Source of the DNA: G965261775 sp965261775
Lineage (GTDB): Bacteria; Pseudomonadota; Gammaproteobacteria; Eutrophobiales; Eutrophobiaceae
NCBI GenBank assembly: GCA_965261775.1
Contig: OZ253477.1
Span: 1,860,001 to 1,924,000 of the forward strand
Direction: 5' to 3'
DNA length: 64,000 nucleotides
Shown: positions 44,438-53,435 of the stretch, one piece after another
Position numbering within the stretch: the first letter of the stretch is position 1
Layout of the letters: every line of letters starts with the position of its first letter
Translations under genes and position numbers: made by a program
Notes under the pieces: generated by a model
Told to the model about the DNA's origin: nothing
Seen by the model: only the letters and a program-made list of their open reading frames with translations
The model's database searches: none

Positions 44438-44965
44438 AATTACACTTTTTCGTAATCGCACGTCAATGCACAGTCGGCAATGCGAAAGTTTGAACCGAAT
44501 ATTTTCCGAAAGATCATCAACACAATATTTTGATTGCCCAAAAGCGATGGATAACATAAATTTTTCCTGAGGTTCGGATCAAACCAAAAAGTCAGGAATT
44601 TTAGCTCGGATATTTTCCTAGTATCCACCAAATAGATAATTCTTCCTCCGTCTATGTTGCTTCTTGCCCCGGCTCTTTGGCGGTTTTACTCCCTCATAAA
44701 TTCATGGACGATTAAAAGCTCCTCCTTCTAGTTTGATGATTGTTATTATTTATGGCTATATTGAAAAACCAAGTGAGGAAATCGAAGGAAAAAATCGCTG
44801 TATATCGCCCGACAGGGCGAACAAAAAGATTGGTTGTTTTGCGAATGCAAAACTTGTGCGCTGTCTGATACAATATCTTATCATCAGATAAGCACGACGA
44901 ACTTCCACATCGCCGAGCGCACGCTCGCCGTGGAGCTGAAAAAAACCGTGGCGCGTAGCGCAAAA
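44438..44965. other. AT-rich junction region behind tRNA-Ser
   Basis: No intact gene. A plus-strand frame near 44761-44870 reads QVRKSKEKIAVYRPTGRTK and then loses similarity; it may be a scrap of a RhuM-like protein, which is a weak impression. Bases 44900-44965 are noticeably more GC-rich and open in the frame of the next gene (FHIAERTLAVELKKTVARSAK), marking a probable join between two DNA sources. I found no duplicate of the tRNA end at the far side of the island. Confidence 0.4.
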
Positions 44966-46783
44966 ATGGCAAAGATTAAAGATATTCCAAAAGTTGATAG
45001 ACCACGAGAAAAATTTCTCAAAAAAGGTCCAGAAGCACTTTCAAAAAGTGATCTTTTGGCGATTTTTCTTGGAAGTGGAATAAAGGGGAAAAATGTTCAG
45101 CAACTCTCACAGCAAATCATCAGGAAATTTGGTAAAATTTTTTTGAATATTACAATTGATGATTTGAAAAGTGTTGCGGGAATTGGCGAAGCCAAATCAC
45201 TGCAAATTGTGTCAGCAATTTCTCTCGTCAAAAGATTTTATGCAGACGATCAAACAAGTGAAATTATCATAAAAAATTCTCAAGACGTTGCTTCTCTCAC
45301 TTTCGATTTGCGAAGCAGAAAAAAAGAACATCTTGTTTGTTTGTATCTCAATGCGCGAAATGTTTTGTTGAAAAAAGAGGTCGTGAGCGTCGGACTTGCC
45401 GATAAAACACTACTTCATCCAAGAGAAATTTTTTACCCTGCAACAGAACTCAATGCCGCAAATGTGATTTTAATACATAATCATCCATCCGGTGATTCAT
45501 CTCCAAGCGAGGAGGATGTTGAGATTGTTGAGAAGATTGCACAGGTGGGAGAAATAATGGGAATCCCTGTGATTGATTTTGTCATTGTTTCAGAAAAAGG
45601 AGATTACAGTTTTTACGAAAAACTAAAAGACCAAAACAAAGGTTTTTATTATGTTGCGGAAGGAGCACAAGGAACACAGGGAACACTTTTTGATTTGTTA
45701 GAAATTGAGAAACCTGCTTATGAAGTAAGCATTAAAAAAAATTATAAGCATTATTTTCAATCACAAAAATCAAAAAATGGATATTTCCAAATTCAAAACA
45801 GGCGTTATCTAGGCAATAAACACAAACTACTCGGATTTATCGAAGATATAATTTCCGAAAAATGCGGTTCAGTAGATTCACTTTGTGATATTTTCGCTGG
45901 GACTGGTGTTGTCGGTGCAAGATTCAACAATCCAGACATAAAGATCATTTCTAATGACTTTCTTTTTGCAAATTATACTTGCCTACAAGCATTCTTGGGA
46001 GTAAATAAAAATTTGCAAAAAAGTATTTCTGAAAAAATAAAATATCTCAATGATCTACCAAATGATATGGAAAATTATTTTTCAGAACACTTTGGTGGAA
46101 CATATTTCACAGAAGAAAATGCGAGAAAAATAGGTGCAATCAGAGAAGAAATCGACAGAATCGAAGAAAGCAAATATGAAAGGAACATTTTGATTTGCTC
46201 TCTTATTTACGCAGTTGATAAAGTGGCAAATACCGTTGGACACTATGACGCTTTTCGTAAAAAATTATACATGCTCCAGCCAATAAAATTACTTGTCCCC
46301 GACATTGACTATTCACACAATGCAAATAATGAAATTTACAAAGAAGATGCAAATGCGCTTGTACGAAAAATCTCTTGTGATATTTTGTATATTGATCCAC
46401 CATACAACTCGCGCCAATACTCAGACGCATATCATCTTTTAGAAAATCTTGCAGAATGGAGAACACCAGAAGTTGTTGGAATTGGTAAAAAAATGGACCG
46501 TTCACACATCAAGAGTGATTATTGCCTCAAGAGTGCAACGAGTGCGTTTTCAGATTTGATAAGAAGTGTTGATTGTAAACACATTTTGCTTTCATATAAC
46601 AACACCGGGGATTCAAAAGACGGGCGCTCAAATGCACGAATGAGCGATAACGAAATTTTACAAATCCTAAATGATAAAGGCGGCGTTGAAATTTTTGAGA
46701 AAGATTACAAAGCCTTTACAACAGGAAAAAGTAACGGAGCAAATAATGCGGAGCGCATTTTCTACTGTAAAGTAACAAGATAA
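44966..46783 (+). CDS. RadC fused to a D12-class adenine methyltransferase
   Basis: 605 residues from ATG 44966 (AKIKDIPKVDRPREKFL); the frame stays open 44 codons upstream, probably by chance. Residues 1-225 are a full RadC/JAB protein: helix-hairpin-helix (LKSVAGIGEAKSLQIVSA) and the metalloprotease-like HNHPSGDSSPSEED (171-184). After a linker comes a D12 methyltransferase: RRYLGNKHKLLGFI, SAM motif DIFAGTGVVG (about 308-317) and DPPYNSRQYSDAYH (477-490). It begins a three-gene R-M operon with a type IIS nuclease and a second methylase. AT-rich, foreign composition. I know of no standard RadC-methylase fusion. Confidence 0.88.
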   Translation: MAKIKDIPKVDRPREKFLKKGPEALSKSDLLAIFLGSGIKGKNVQQLSQQIIRKFGKIFLNITIDDLKSVAGIGEAKSLQIVSAISLVKRFYADDQTSEIIIKNSQDVASLTFDLRSRKKEHLVCLYLNARNVLLKKEVVSVGLADKTLLHPREIFYPATELNAANVILIHNHPSGDSSPSEEDVEIVEKIAQVGEIMGIPVIDFVIVSEKGDYSFYEKLKDQNKGFYYVAEGAQGTQGTLFDLLEIEKPAYEVSIKKNYKHYFQSQKSKNGYFQIQNRRYLGNKHKLLGFIEDIISEKCGSVDSLCDIFAGTGVVGARFNNPDIKIISNDFLFANYTCLQAFLGVNKNLQKSISEKIKYLNDLPNDMENYFSEHFGGTYFTEENARKIGAIREEIDRIEESKYERNILICSLIYAVDKVANTVGHYDAFRKKLYMLQPIKLLVPDIDYSHNANNEIYKEDANALVRKISCDILYIDPPYNSRQYSDAYHLLENLAEWRTPEVVGIGKKMDRSHIKSDYCLKSATSAFSDLIRSVDCKHILLSYNNTGDSKDGRSNARMSDNEILQILNDKGGVEIFEKDYKAFTTGKSNGANNAERIFYCKVTR

Positions 46784-46786
46784 CTT

Positions 46787-48619
46787 ATGAAAAAACCCTG
46801 GTCAATTACAACAACGCTACGAAACCCAGAAAGATTGAGAAATTTCTTAATCGTTTTGAAACAGCTTGAAAATTCAGAGTGGAATTTTGAGAACCAAAAG
46901 AAATATCAAATCTTATTAATTCAAAGTCGAGTATATGGTTACGGAAATCAACAATTTTATAACAAACTTTCGCAAGACAAGATTAATCTAGTTGATGATT
47001 CGTCAAAAGATATTTCTTTTGAACAAGCAGAGGAAATTTTCAGCGCAAAAGATTATGAAGACCCCGCAATGCGCGGAAGACAATCAATAAATCCTCTTAA
47101 AAAGATTGGGCTTGTTGTCCTTGAGGACGACAGAGTGAAAATAACCGAATTGGGCAAACTGTTTTTGAAAGATAATTTTGACTTTGAAGAAATCTTTTTT
47201 AGGAGTTTCTTAAAATGGCAAATTCCAAATCCGGGTAGCCGAGATTATCCAGATAATGGAGATTACGACATAAAACCATTTATCGGAACATTGCATTTAA
47301 TTGACACAGTTAATCAAAAAGAAATCGCTCGCGGGAACAAGGCAAAGGGTATCAGCAAAAAAGAGTTTTATCTCTTTGCACCAACTTTAGTGCATTATCA
47401 AAATGTTGATTCTTACGCACAAAAGATTATTGCATTAAGAGATAAATTGTCAGGAAAAACAAAACAGGCACAGAAAGTAGCTTTTGATTCCTATAAAAAA
47501 CAATTCGCCAGTGGTTTTTTGGAAACTGATAACGAAAGTGAGATAAGTAGATTATTGAGTAATCTACAAGATTATGGCGATAATGCAATTCGTTATTTTC
47601 GCTTCACCAGATACATTCATATTCGAGGCGGTGGATTTTATGTTGACTTAGAACCAAGAAGATCAGTTGAGATTGTTTCTTTGCTTAAATATGACAATGC
47701 ACGATCAAAATCTTTTGGCTCTAAAGAAAAATACTTTTCCCACATTTCTGATATTTCGGAGCCGAAGCTGCCTTGGGAGACAACAGAGAAATATATTGAA
47801 ATCATTGAAAATATAGTTAAGGAGATAAAAGCATACGAATCTAATTTACAAAAAGAAAATAAAGAAAATATTGCGATTCAAGATTTTCAATCAATGCAAA
47901 TTGATGAGTTGAAAAATTACATGGCTGAGCTTAGAACATATCGACGAGAATTGCAAAACCTGGAGAGCCACGAAAAATCTCAAGCAATTGATCAAATTGA
48001 GTCTTACATTAAAGATCTTGAAAATATCTTTGATTTTGAAGACAGGCCGATTTTGCTTGAAAAATTATCAGCACTCGGATTACATGCCCTAAATGATGCA
48101 TTGAAAATTCAGCCGAATTATCCTGTTGGCGATGATAATGAGCCAACATTTACCGCGCCGGCAAATATACCAGATATAGAATGTTTTTATGAAAGTTTTA
48201 ATGCAATCTGCGAAGTCACGATGTTGAATGGTCGCCAACAGTGGTACAACGAAGGACAACCAGTAATGCGTCACTTGCGCGACTTTGAGCAAAAGAATGG
48301 CGACAAGCCTTCTTATTGTTTGTTTATTGCTCCAAAACTACACAGAGACACAATAAACACTTTTTGGATGGCAATAAAATACGAATATGAGGGACAACCG
48401 CAAAGGATCATACCTCTTTCAATCAGCCAATTTGTTTCCGTTTTGAAAGTGTTAGTACAAATGAAATCACAAGAGAAATTCTTGCAACATGCAGAAATTT
48501 TGCGCCTGTATGATAAAATTTTAGAATCATCAAAATCATTTGATGACTCAAATGAGTGGTTACAAAATATTCCAAGCACCATTTCTATGTGGCAAGAAAG
48601 TCTTATTTCACCAACATAA
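46787..48619 (+). CDS. AlwI/N.BstNBI-family type IIS restriction (or nicking) endonuclease
   Basis: 610 residues. N-terminal DNA-recognition region with SITTTLRNPERLRNFLIVLK, EDDRVKITELGKLFL and FFRSFLKWQIPNP; C-terminal PD-(D/E)XK cleavage domain with PDIECFYESFNAICEVT followed by QPVMRHLRDFEQK and YCLFIAPKLHRDTINTF, which parallel N.BstNBI. Enzymes of this family read short non-palindromic sites such as GGATC or GAGTC and cut a few bases away; some only nick. Starts four bases after the RadC-methylase stop. Two different methylases flank it, as needed for an asymmetric site. Confidence 0.87.
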   Translation: MKKPWSITTTLRNPERLRNFLIVLKQLENSEWNFENQKKYQILLIQSRVYGYGNQQFYNKLSQDKINLVDDSSKDISFEQAEEIFSAKDYEDPAMRGRQSINPLKKIGLVVLEDDRVKITELGKLFLKDNFDFEEIFFRSFLKWQIPNPGSRDYPDNGDYDIKPFIGTLHLIDTVNQKEIARGNKAKGISKKEFYLFAPTLVHYQNVDSYAQKIIALRDKLSGKTKQAQKVAFDSYKKQFASGFLETDNESEISRLLSNLQDYGDNAIRYFRFTRYIHIRGGGFYVDLEPRRSVEIVSLLKYDNARSKSFGSKEKYFSHISDISEPKLPWETTEKYIEIIENIVKEIKAYESNLQKENKENIAIQDFQSMQIDELKNYMAELRTYRRELQNLESHEKSQAIDQIESYIKDLENIFDFEDRPILLEKLSALGLHALNDALKIQPNYPVGDDNEPTFTAPANIPDIECFYESFNAICEVTMLNGRQQWYNEGQPVMRHLRDFEQKNGDKPSYCLFIAPKLHRDTINTFWMAIKYEYEGQPQRIIPLSISQFVSVLKVLVQMKSQEKFLQHAEILRLYDKILESSKSFDDSNEWLQNIPSTISMWQESLISPT

Positions 48620-48622
48620 AAT

Positions 48623-49390
48623 ATGAAAACAAATATTATTTACAACGGAAATTGCATTGATGTGCTCAACAAGAAAGTTGATGAAAAATCCATTGACTTA
48701 ATTTTTGCTGATCCTCCCTACAATTTATCGGGGAATGGATTGAAATGGAAAGGAAATAAGACTGGTGGCAATTGGTACATGGTTAATGAACAATGGGACA
48801 GGATGACAGCACCAGAATATTTGCAGTTTACAAGAAAATGGCTTGATGCGTGCGATAGGGTTTTGAAAGAAAAAGGTTCAATTTATGTTGCGTGTAGTTA
48901 TCACAATATTGCAGAGGTGATGATCGTTTTGAAACAACTTGATTTTAAAATAAACAATATCATCACTTGGTATAAAACAAATGCAATGCCAAATATGACA
49001 AGACGAGTGTTCACACACTCGACAGAATTTGTTGTCTGGGCGGTCAAGGGAAGTGGATGGATTTTTGATTATGAAAAAATAAAAGAAATAAACCCCGATA
49101 AACAAAAGGATGGAAGCCCAAAACAAATGCGCGATCTTTGGGAATTACCACTTGTACAAGGAAAAGAGCGTTTGCGTGGTGATGATGGGCGCGCATTACA
49201 TCCAACACAAAAACCAGAAGAAATGCTAAAACGTATCATTTTGGCAAATTCTCACAAAGGAGATATTGTCCTCGATCCATTTTTGGGGAGCGGTACAACA
49301 ACCTTTATGGCGAAAAAGTATGGTCGTAAGTGGATTGGAATTGAGCAAGACGAAGAGTATATGAAAATTGCCAAAAAACGAATGAAGTAA
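48623..49390 (+). CDS. second adenine-N6 methyltransferase of the type IIS system (beta class)
   Basis: 255 residues: DPPYNLSGNG at about 31, catalytic; HPTQKPEEMLKRIILANS and SAM motif DPFLGSGTTTFMAKKYGRKWIGIE at the C-terminal side. It resembles the catalytic part of the CcrM-like enzyme at 26475 but lacks the C-terminal RAMA-like extension. Starts four bases after the nuclease stop. It would methylate one strand of the asymmetric site while the D12 domain covers the other; this division is inferred. Confidence 0.9.
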   Translation: MKTNIIYNGNCIDVLNKKVDEKSIDLIFADPPYNLSGNGLKWKGNKTGGNWYMVNEQWDRMTAPEYLQFTRKWLDACDRVLKEKGSIYVACSYHNIAEVMIVLKQLDFKINNIITWYKTNAMPNMTRRVFTHSTEFVVWAVKGSGWIFDYEKIKEINPDKQKDGSPKQMRDLWELPLVQGKERLRGDDGRALHPTQKPEEMLKRIILANSHKGDIVLDPFLGSGTTTFMAKKYGRKWIGIEQDEEYMKIAKKRMK

Positions 49391-49404
49391 TTTTTCTCTA
49401 AATT

Positions 49405-49800
49405 ATGTTTATCGATTAAATCATAATTAAAAACTTCAGAATCTTTCCCTCAGAAAGTGAATTTGTAATTGATGAAATCAACACACCAGATAGAACGAAT
49501 GAGGTTTCGGGTTTGAACGTTTTTTTTTGCGAAAACGGAAGTGGAAAAATTGCTCTTTGTTAGGTGGTAAAAATCTAAATGGTGACCTAGATGTGAAAAT
49601 CAAAAAAGATAAGGTTGAGAATAGCTTTCTTTCAGAAGCGATAAAGAAGTTTCAGGAAATCAGCGGCTCACACATCAAATTAGATTGTCTTGGACAATTA
49701 CGAGCCATTTTGCGAAAAACCCGGTCGCCGTATCATTTGCAGGATTGTTTAAAAACTGGATGGCGAGTATTGGAAATGGCGAAATAAGGTTGAAGAGGAA
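49405..49800 (+). pseudogene. decayed AAA/RecF-like ATPase gene
   Basis: From ATG 49405 the frame reads MFID, a TAA, then IIIKNFRIFPSESEF, VIDEINTPDRTNEVSG and LNVFFCENGSGK, which is the N-terminal strand and Walker A loop (GENGSGKT) of SMC/RecF/OLD-type ATPases. A stop at codon 5, a substitution in the loop (FFCEN), and loss of frame after it show decay. Later pieces (KVENSFLSEAIKKFQEISG; HFAKNPVAVSFAGLFKNWM) are in other frames. It may have been a fourth gene of the island's defence operon. Confidence 0.6.
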
Positions 49801-50207
49801 TTATTAAATAGCCCCCGCCCGAACCGGGCAGACAGATAAAAATTCCTTCTTTCTTTTTGCCTGTTTACGAGGACAAAAACGCATGAGGAAGCGTTTTCGC
49901 CCTCTTGCGGAGACAGGAGCAGTACGGAAAGAAACGTTTACAATTCCTTTTAGAATCCCGCGCACGAAAAATGAAGGACGGAGCGCACAACAGTCGCGAA
50001 TAATAGGTGGCGCAATACCTTCCCCGGGTTTATATCCATTTGCAATTATGAACACCGGCGTACGGATGTGTCATTGACGAAAAAAACCGGGCGTGATACG
50101 TTGAGCCTGACAAGCGTTGTTGCTCTGTGCGGCCGGCCTCGTCAAGTGAAGCTGTACAGGGCTCTTATCTTTTTGACTAAAATAATATCCCAATAACCCC
50201 CGACATT
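49801..50207. other. intergenic region at the right end of the island
   Basis: Composition returns towards that of the core. A minus-strand frame at 49804-50055 lacks any recognisable domain and I do not accept it. No attachment-site repeat of the tRNA-Ser end was found. The leader of the next gene probably lies at 50100-50207. Confidence 0.35.
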
Positions 50208-52424
50208 ATGAAAACAGATTTGGACATTTCAAAAATTTTATATCCGCAAAAATGCGTTATTCATGTTCGTGCTCACGATCAGAAATTTGAGTTTTTGCAA
50301 TTTACATCATCATCCGCTATCCAGTCTGTATCATTTGATAGCATAGTGGCTTGGGTTTATTTCCTGTTTGATGGTGGACGCCAAATCAGTGAAGTCATCA
50401 GAGAGATTACTCATCGTTATCCCGAAGCCGCCCCGGATGAAATCAATAGCGTTATCGAACTGCTGAAACAAAACAGATTACTCAACGCAAAGGCAGACAA
50501 TAGTCAGAGAGGGGGCGCCTTGGCGCCATTTGATTGCCTGGACGTTTATATTGAAAATTGGCCGCCGCAAGCGACACGCCGTGACAGCTATCTGGTCTGG
50601 TTTTTATCGCATATCGGTTGCAAGGTTTCCCTGTTGAATAGCCCGCGTGACGCGGATGTCATATTCTGGATTGACCCGACCGAATATCAACAGCCGTTTG
50701 ATGGAAAGATCAATGTTCTGGTCAGCGCGGGGGATCTGAAGGAGAAGCAATTCTCAAAATTTGATTATATCATCAATAACAGACCAGGTGTCAGGAAGTA
50801 CCTCAACCGATGGTTGCGGTTCCCGGACTGTGCCTTTGAGGAACATACGCCGCTGGAAAACAAAATACACAAGCCGCTTGGAGACGGTTATTCAATTGAA
50901 CGGCTTAGTCAGCGATTTTTGAGCATGTTGAAGCAAGAAAATCCGAGGTTAAACGCGCCTGATATCAACGAAGGAAAAGAGTATCTGTTGACCATCGGCA
51001 TGGCCACATACGATGATTACGATGGCGTTTATTTCTCTATATTGTCGCTACGTCTGCATCACGCCGAGATCATGGATAAATGTGAAATCATCATCCTGGA
51101 CAATGATCCCAATGGCAAGGCTGCCAAACATTTGCGCAATCTGGCGGCGGCCTATAATCATACCCGCTATGTGCCTTATCCGGATAAAAACAGCACTGCC
51201 GTGCGTAGCGTATTGTTCGAATTGGCACGGGGTAAATGGGTCGTCAGTATGGATAGCCACGTGTTGTTCCCGCCCGGCGCCCTGAAACGATTTCTGGAAT
51301 ATGTTGAGGCACATCCCGACAGTAATGACTTATTGCAGGGTCCGTTGATTGAGGATATGGGCAAAGTCTATGCCAGCCATTTTAACGAAGCATGGCGCGG
51401 CGGCATGTATGGTACTTGGGATCTGGATGAGCGTGCCAGGGACGTCGATGGCGAACCCTTTGAAATCCGCATGCAGGGGCTGGGTGTCTTTGCTTGTCGT
51501 AAAGCGGCCTGGCCCGGATTTAATCACCTGTTCCGTGGGTTCGGGGGCGAGGAAGGTTACATTCACGAAAAGATACGGCAGCGAGGCGGGCGTTGCCTGT
51601 GCCTGCCGTTTTTTCGCTGGGCGCACCGGTTCGGGCGACCACATGGCGCCCGCTATGCGCTGGACTGGAAAGACCGTATCCGCAATTACTATATCGGTTT
51701 CCGGGAACTGGGTTGGGACGTGGCGCCGATGGAAGAGCACTTCAGAGACCATCTCAATGAGAACGTTGTCAAGGAAGTAAAATGTGAGGCGGATGTGCTT
51801 GAAGGTTCACCTTTTTCCCGTTTTGAGCATATTGTTTGTATTAATCTGAAGCACAAAACCGAAAACTGGCAGGCAATGGAAAAACGTTTTGACACCCTGG
51901 GCATCACCGATCGGGTTAAAAGGGTGGACGCCCTGCACACGCCCGAATATCATCATATCGGATGTGCATTGACACATCGTCAAGTTATTCAACACGCCAA
52001 AGATTTCGGTTATGAAAACGTACTGGTATTTGAGGATGATGCCATTATGTTGCCGGGGAGCGGAATCATCCTGAACTTCTGCATGGATGAACTGGCGGAG
52101 ATTGACTGGAAGCTATTCTATCTGGGCGGCGCCGAGCACGGCGTCAAAATTGAACTGGTGCCGGGTTGCAAACATCTCTACAGTCTTCCCGAGGGTGGTT
52201 TGACCTGTACGCATGCGATTGCGTACCATGAATCCGTTTATGAAAAGCTGCTGGAGAGCCTTCCTGATAATGAGGAGGATATGGTCGGCTGGATACAGAA
52301 ACATGTTGCCATTGATCAGTTCCTGCGTTTTATTGACAAGCGCTATATGACATCACCCAAATTATTCAGTCAACGGGGTCTTCTGGGGGATGAAGACCCT
52401 CGTTATCGGGCTTTATACGACTGA
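50208..52424 (+). CDS. PqqD-like domain + GT2 glycosyltransferase + GT25-type glycosyltransferase fusion
   Basis: 738 residues in apparent modules. Residues 1-100 look like a PqqD/RRE winged-helix domain (FDSIVAWVYFLFDGGRQISEV, HRYPEAAPDEINSVIELL). Residues about 108-215 form an unassigned segment (VYIENWPPQATRRDSYLVWFL). Residues about 250-500 are a GT2 fold (LTIGMATYDDYDGVYFSI, IIILDNDPNG, WVVSMDSHVLFPPGAL; DSH in place of DxD). Residues about 540-738 resemble GT25 LPS transferases (FEHIVCINLKHKTENW, ENVLVFEDDAIM). It leads a cluster of glycosyl- and sulfotransferases. The acceptor is unknown. Confidence 0.75.
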   Translation: MKTDLDISKILYPQKCVIHVRAHDQKFEFLQFTSSSAIQSVSFDSIVAWVYFLFDGGRQISEVIREITHRYPEAAPDEINSVIELLKQNRLLNAKADNSQRGGALAPFDCLDVYIENWPPQATRRDSYLVWFLSHIGCKVSLLNSPRDADVIFWIDPTEYQQPFDGKINVLVSAGDLKEKQFSKFDYIINNRPGVRKYLNRWLRFPDCAFEEHTPLENKIHKPLGDGYSIERLSQRFLSMLKQENPRLNAPDINEGKEYLLTIGMATYDDYDGVYFSILSLRLHHAEIMDKCEIIILDNDPNGKAAKHLRNLAAAYNHTRYVPYPDKNSTAVRSVLFELARGKWVVSMDSHVLFPPGALKRFLEYVEAHPDSNDLLQGPLIEDMGKVYASHFNEAWRGGMYGTWDLDERARDVDGEPFEIRMQGLGVFACRKAAWPGFNHLFRGFGGEEGYIHEKIRQRGGRCLCLPFFRWAHRFGRPHGARYALDWKDRIRNYYIGFRELGWDVAPMEEHFRDHLNENVVKEVKCEADVLEGSPFSRFEHIVCINLKHKTENWQAMEKRFDTLGITDRVKRVDALHTPEYHHIGCALTHRQVIQHAKDFGYENVLVFEDDAIMLPGSGIILNFCMDELAEIDWKLFYLGGAEHGVKIELVPGCKHLYSLPEGGLTCTHAIAYHESVYEKLLESLPDNEEDMVGWIQKHVAIDQFLRFIDKRYMTSPKLFSQRGLLGDEDPRYRALYD

Positions 52425-52519
52425 CCTGAATGAGGTGAATATATCTCTGCCTGTTACAAGGGTGGGCGGTTGTTCTGGCGTGAATACCAAATCAATTGGT
52501 GACCGTGGATAATGAAAAA

Positions 52520-53284
52520 ATGACTACCGTGCCTTCTCGAGAACCGTGGAAGCCGTTTCCGGAACGTACCAAAAAATATTCAAAATATCATGGATTGCAA
52601 CTGTTCAATTACAGTTTCCATGTTTCTTTGAGACATCGGTATATCTATGCCGAAGTTCCGAAATGCGCCTGCTCGCCGGTGAAATTGACCTTGCAACGAT
52701 ATGAACTCGATCAACCCGATTATTTCCCGGGGACGCTTGAAAACATTCATTACCGGGACCAATCGCCGTTACTGTGTCCCAAACAGGTCAACTATTTTAA
52801 CCAACTGTTGCACTCACCGGAGTGGTTTAAGTTTTGTATTGTGCGCAACCCCTACACTCGTCTGCTGTCCTGCTATCGGGATAAAATTTGTCGGCACAGC
52901 CCCTTTCAGCGCAAAGTCATTGACGCACTGGTGCGAGCCGGTTGTAAAAAGACACACAAGGATATTCCAAGTTTTTCCGAATTTATCCACGCTATTGAGC
53001 AGCAAAGCATCCTGGAAATGGACCCCCATTGGAAACCGGCCTTTTACATGAGTGTACAGGATGAGATCAATTACAATTTTGTTGGTAAATTCGAATCACT
53101 GGAGACGGACATGCAATATATCTGCAAACAGATTGGATGTGCGTTTCCTGTTTACTGGCCAAACAAGAAACTGCGTGAAGGCGGGACTGAAGATTTTATG
53201 GAAACGGTATATACCACCCAACTGAAAAAACGGGTGGCGCTGATTTATCAGGTAGATTTTGATTGTTTCGGCTATCCGGCGTAA
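52520..53284 (+). CDS. sulfotransferase (Sulfotransfer_2 type)
   Basis: Transfers sulfate from PAPS, probably to a carbohydrate. The 5'-phosphosulfate loop region is AEVPKCACSPVKLTLQ (about residues 45-60) and the 3'-phosphate region is CIVRNPYTRLLSCYRDK (about 106-122), as in HNK-1/chondroitin sulfotransferase-like proteins. Frame opens at TTG 52496 with GTG codons following; I use the first ATG, 52520 (254 residues), since no ribosome-binding site decides. Stands alone on the plus strand after the PqqD-GT gene. Confidence 0.8.
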   Translation: MTTVPSREPWKPFPERTKKYSKYHGLQLFNYSFHVSLRHRYIYAEVPKCACSPVKLTLQRYELDQPDYFPGTLENIHYRDQSPLLCPKQVNYFNQLLHSPEWFKFCIVRNPYTRLLSCYRDKICRHSPFQRKVIDALVRAGCKKTHKDIPSFSEFIHAIEQQSILEMDPHWKPAFYMSVQDEINYNFVGKFESLETDMQYICKQIGCAFPVYWPNKKLREGGTEDFMETVYTTQLKKRVALIYQVDFDCFGYPA

Positions 53285-53435
53285 TAATTGCACAGTTGTT
53301 GCCTTTATGGTACAACGCCCTGCATCAGGCACCTCGGATTTTTGACTGTATGGACAGAATCATCAAGTTGTTTCTCTTGTCGTCAGGTCTGTTGAAAATT
53401 ACAGCGTCTCCACTGTTTGCAAGCAAATGGCGATA

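Noticed and set aside
49804..50055. 83-codon minus-strand ORF
   Set aside because: No recognisable domain, odd composition, no start signal.
44338..50207. Attachment-site duplication of the tRNA-Ser 3' end bounding the island
   Set aside because: I looked for the CCCACCCTCTCCGCCA end near the right border and did not find it; insertion by integrase is therefore not shown.
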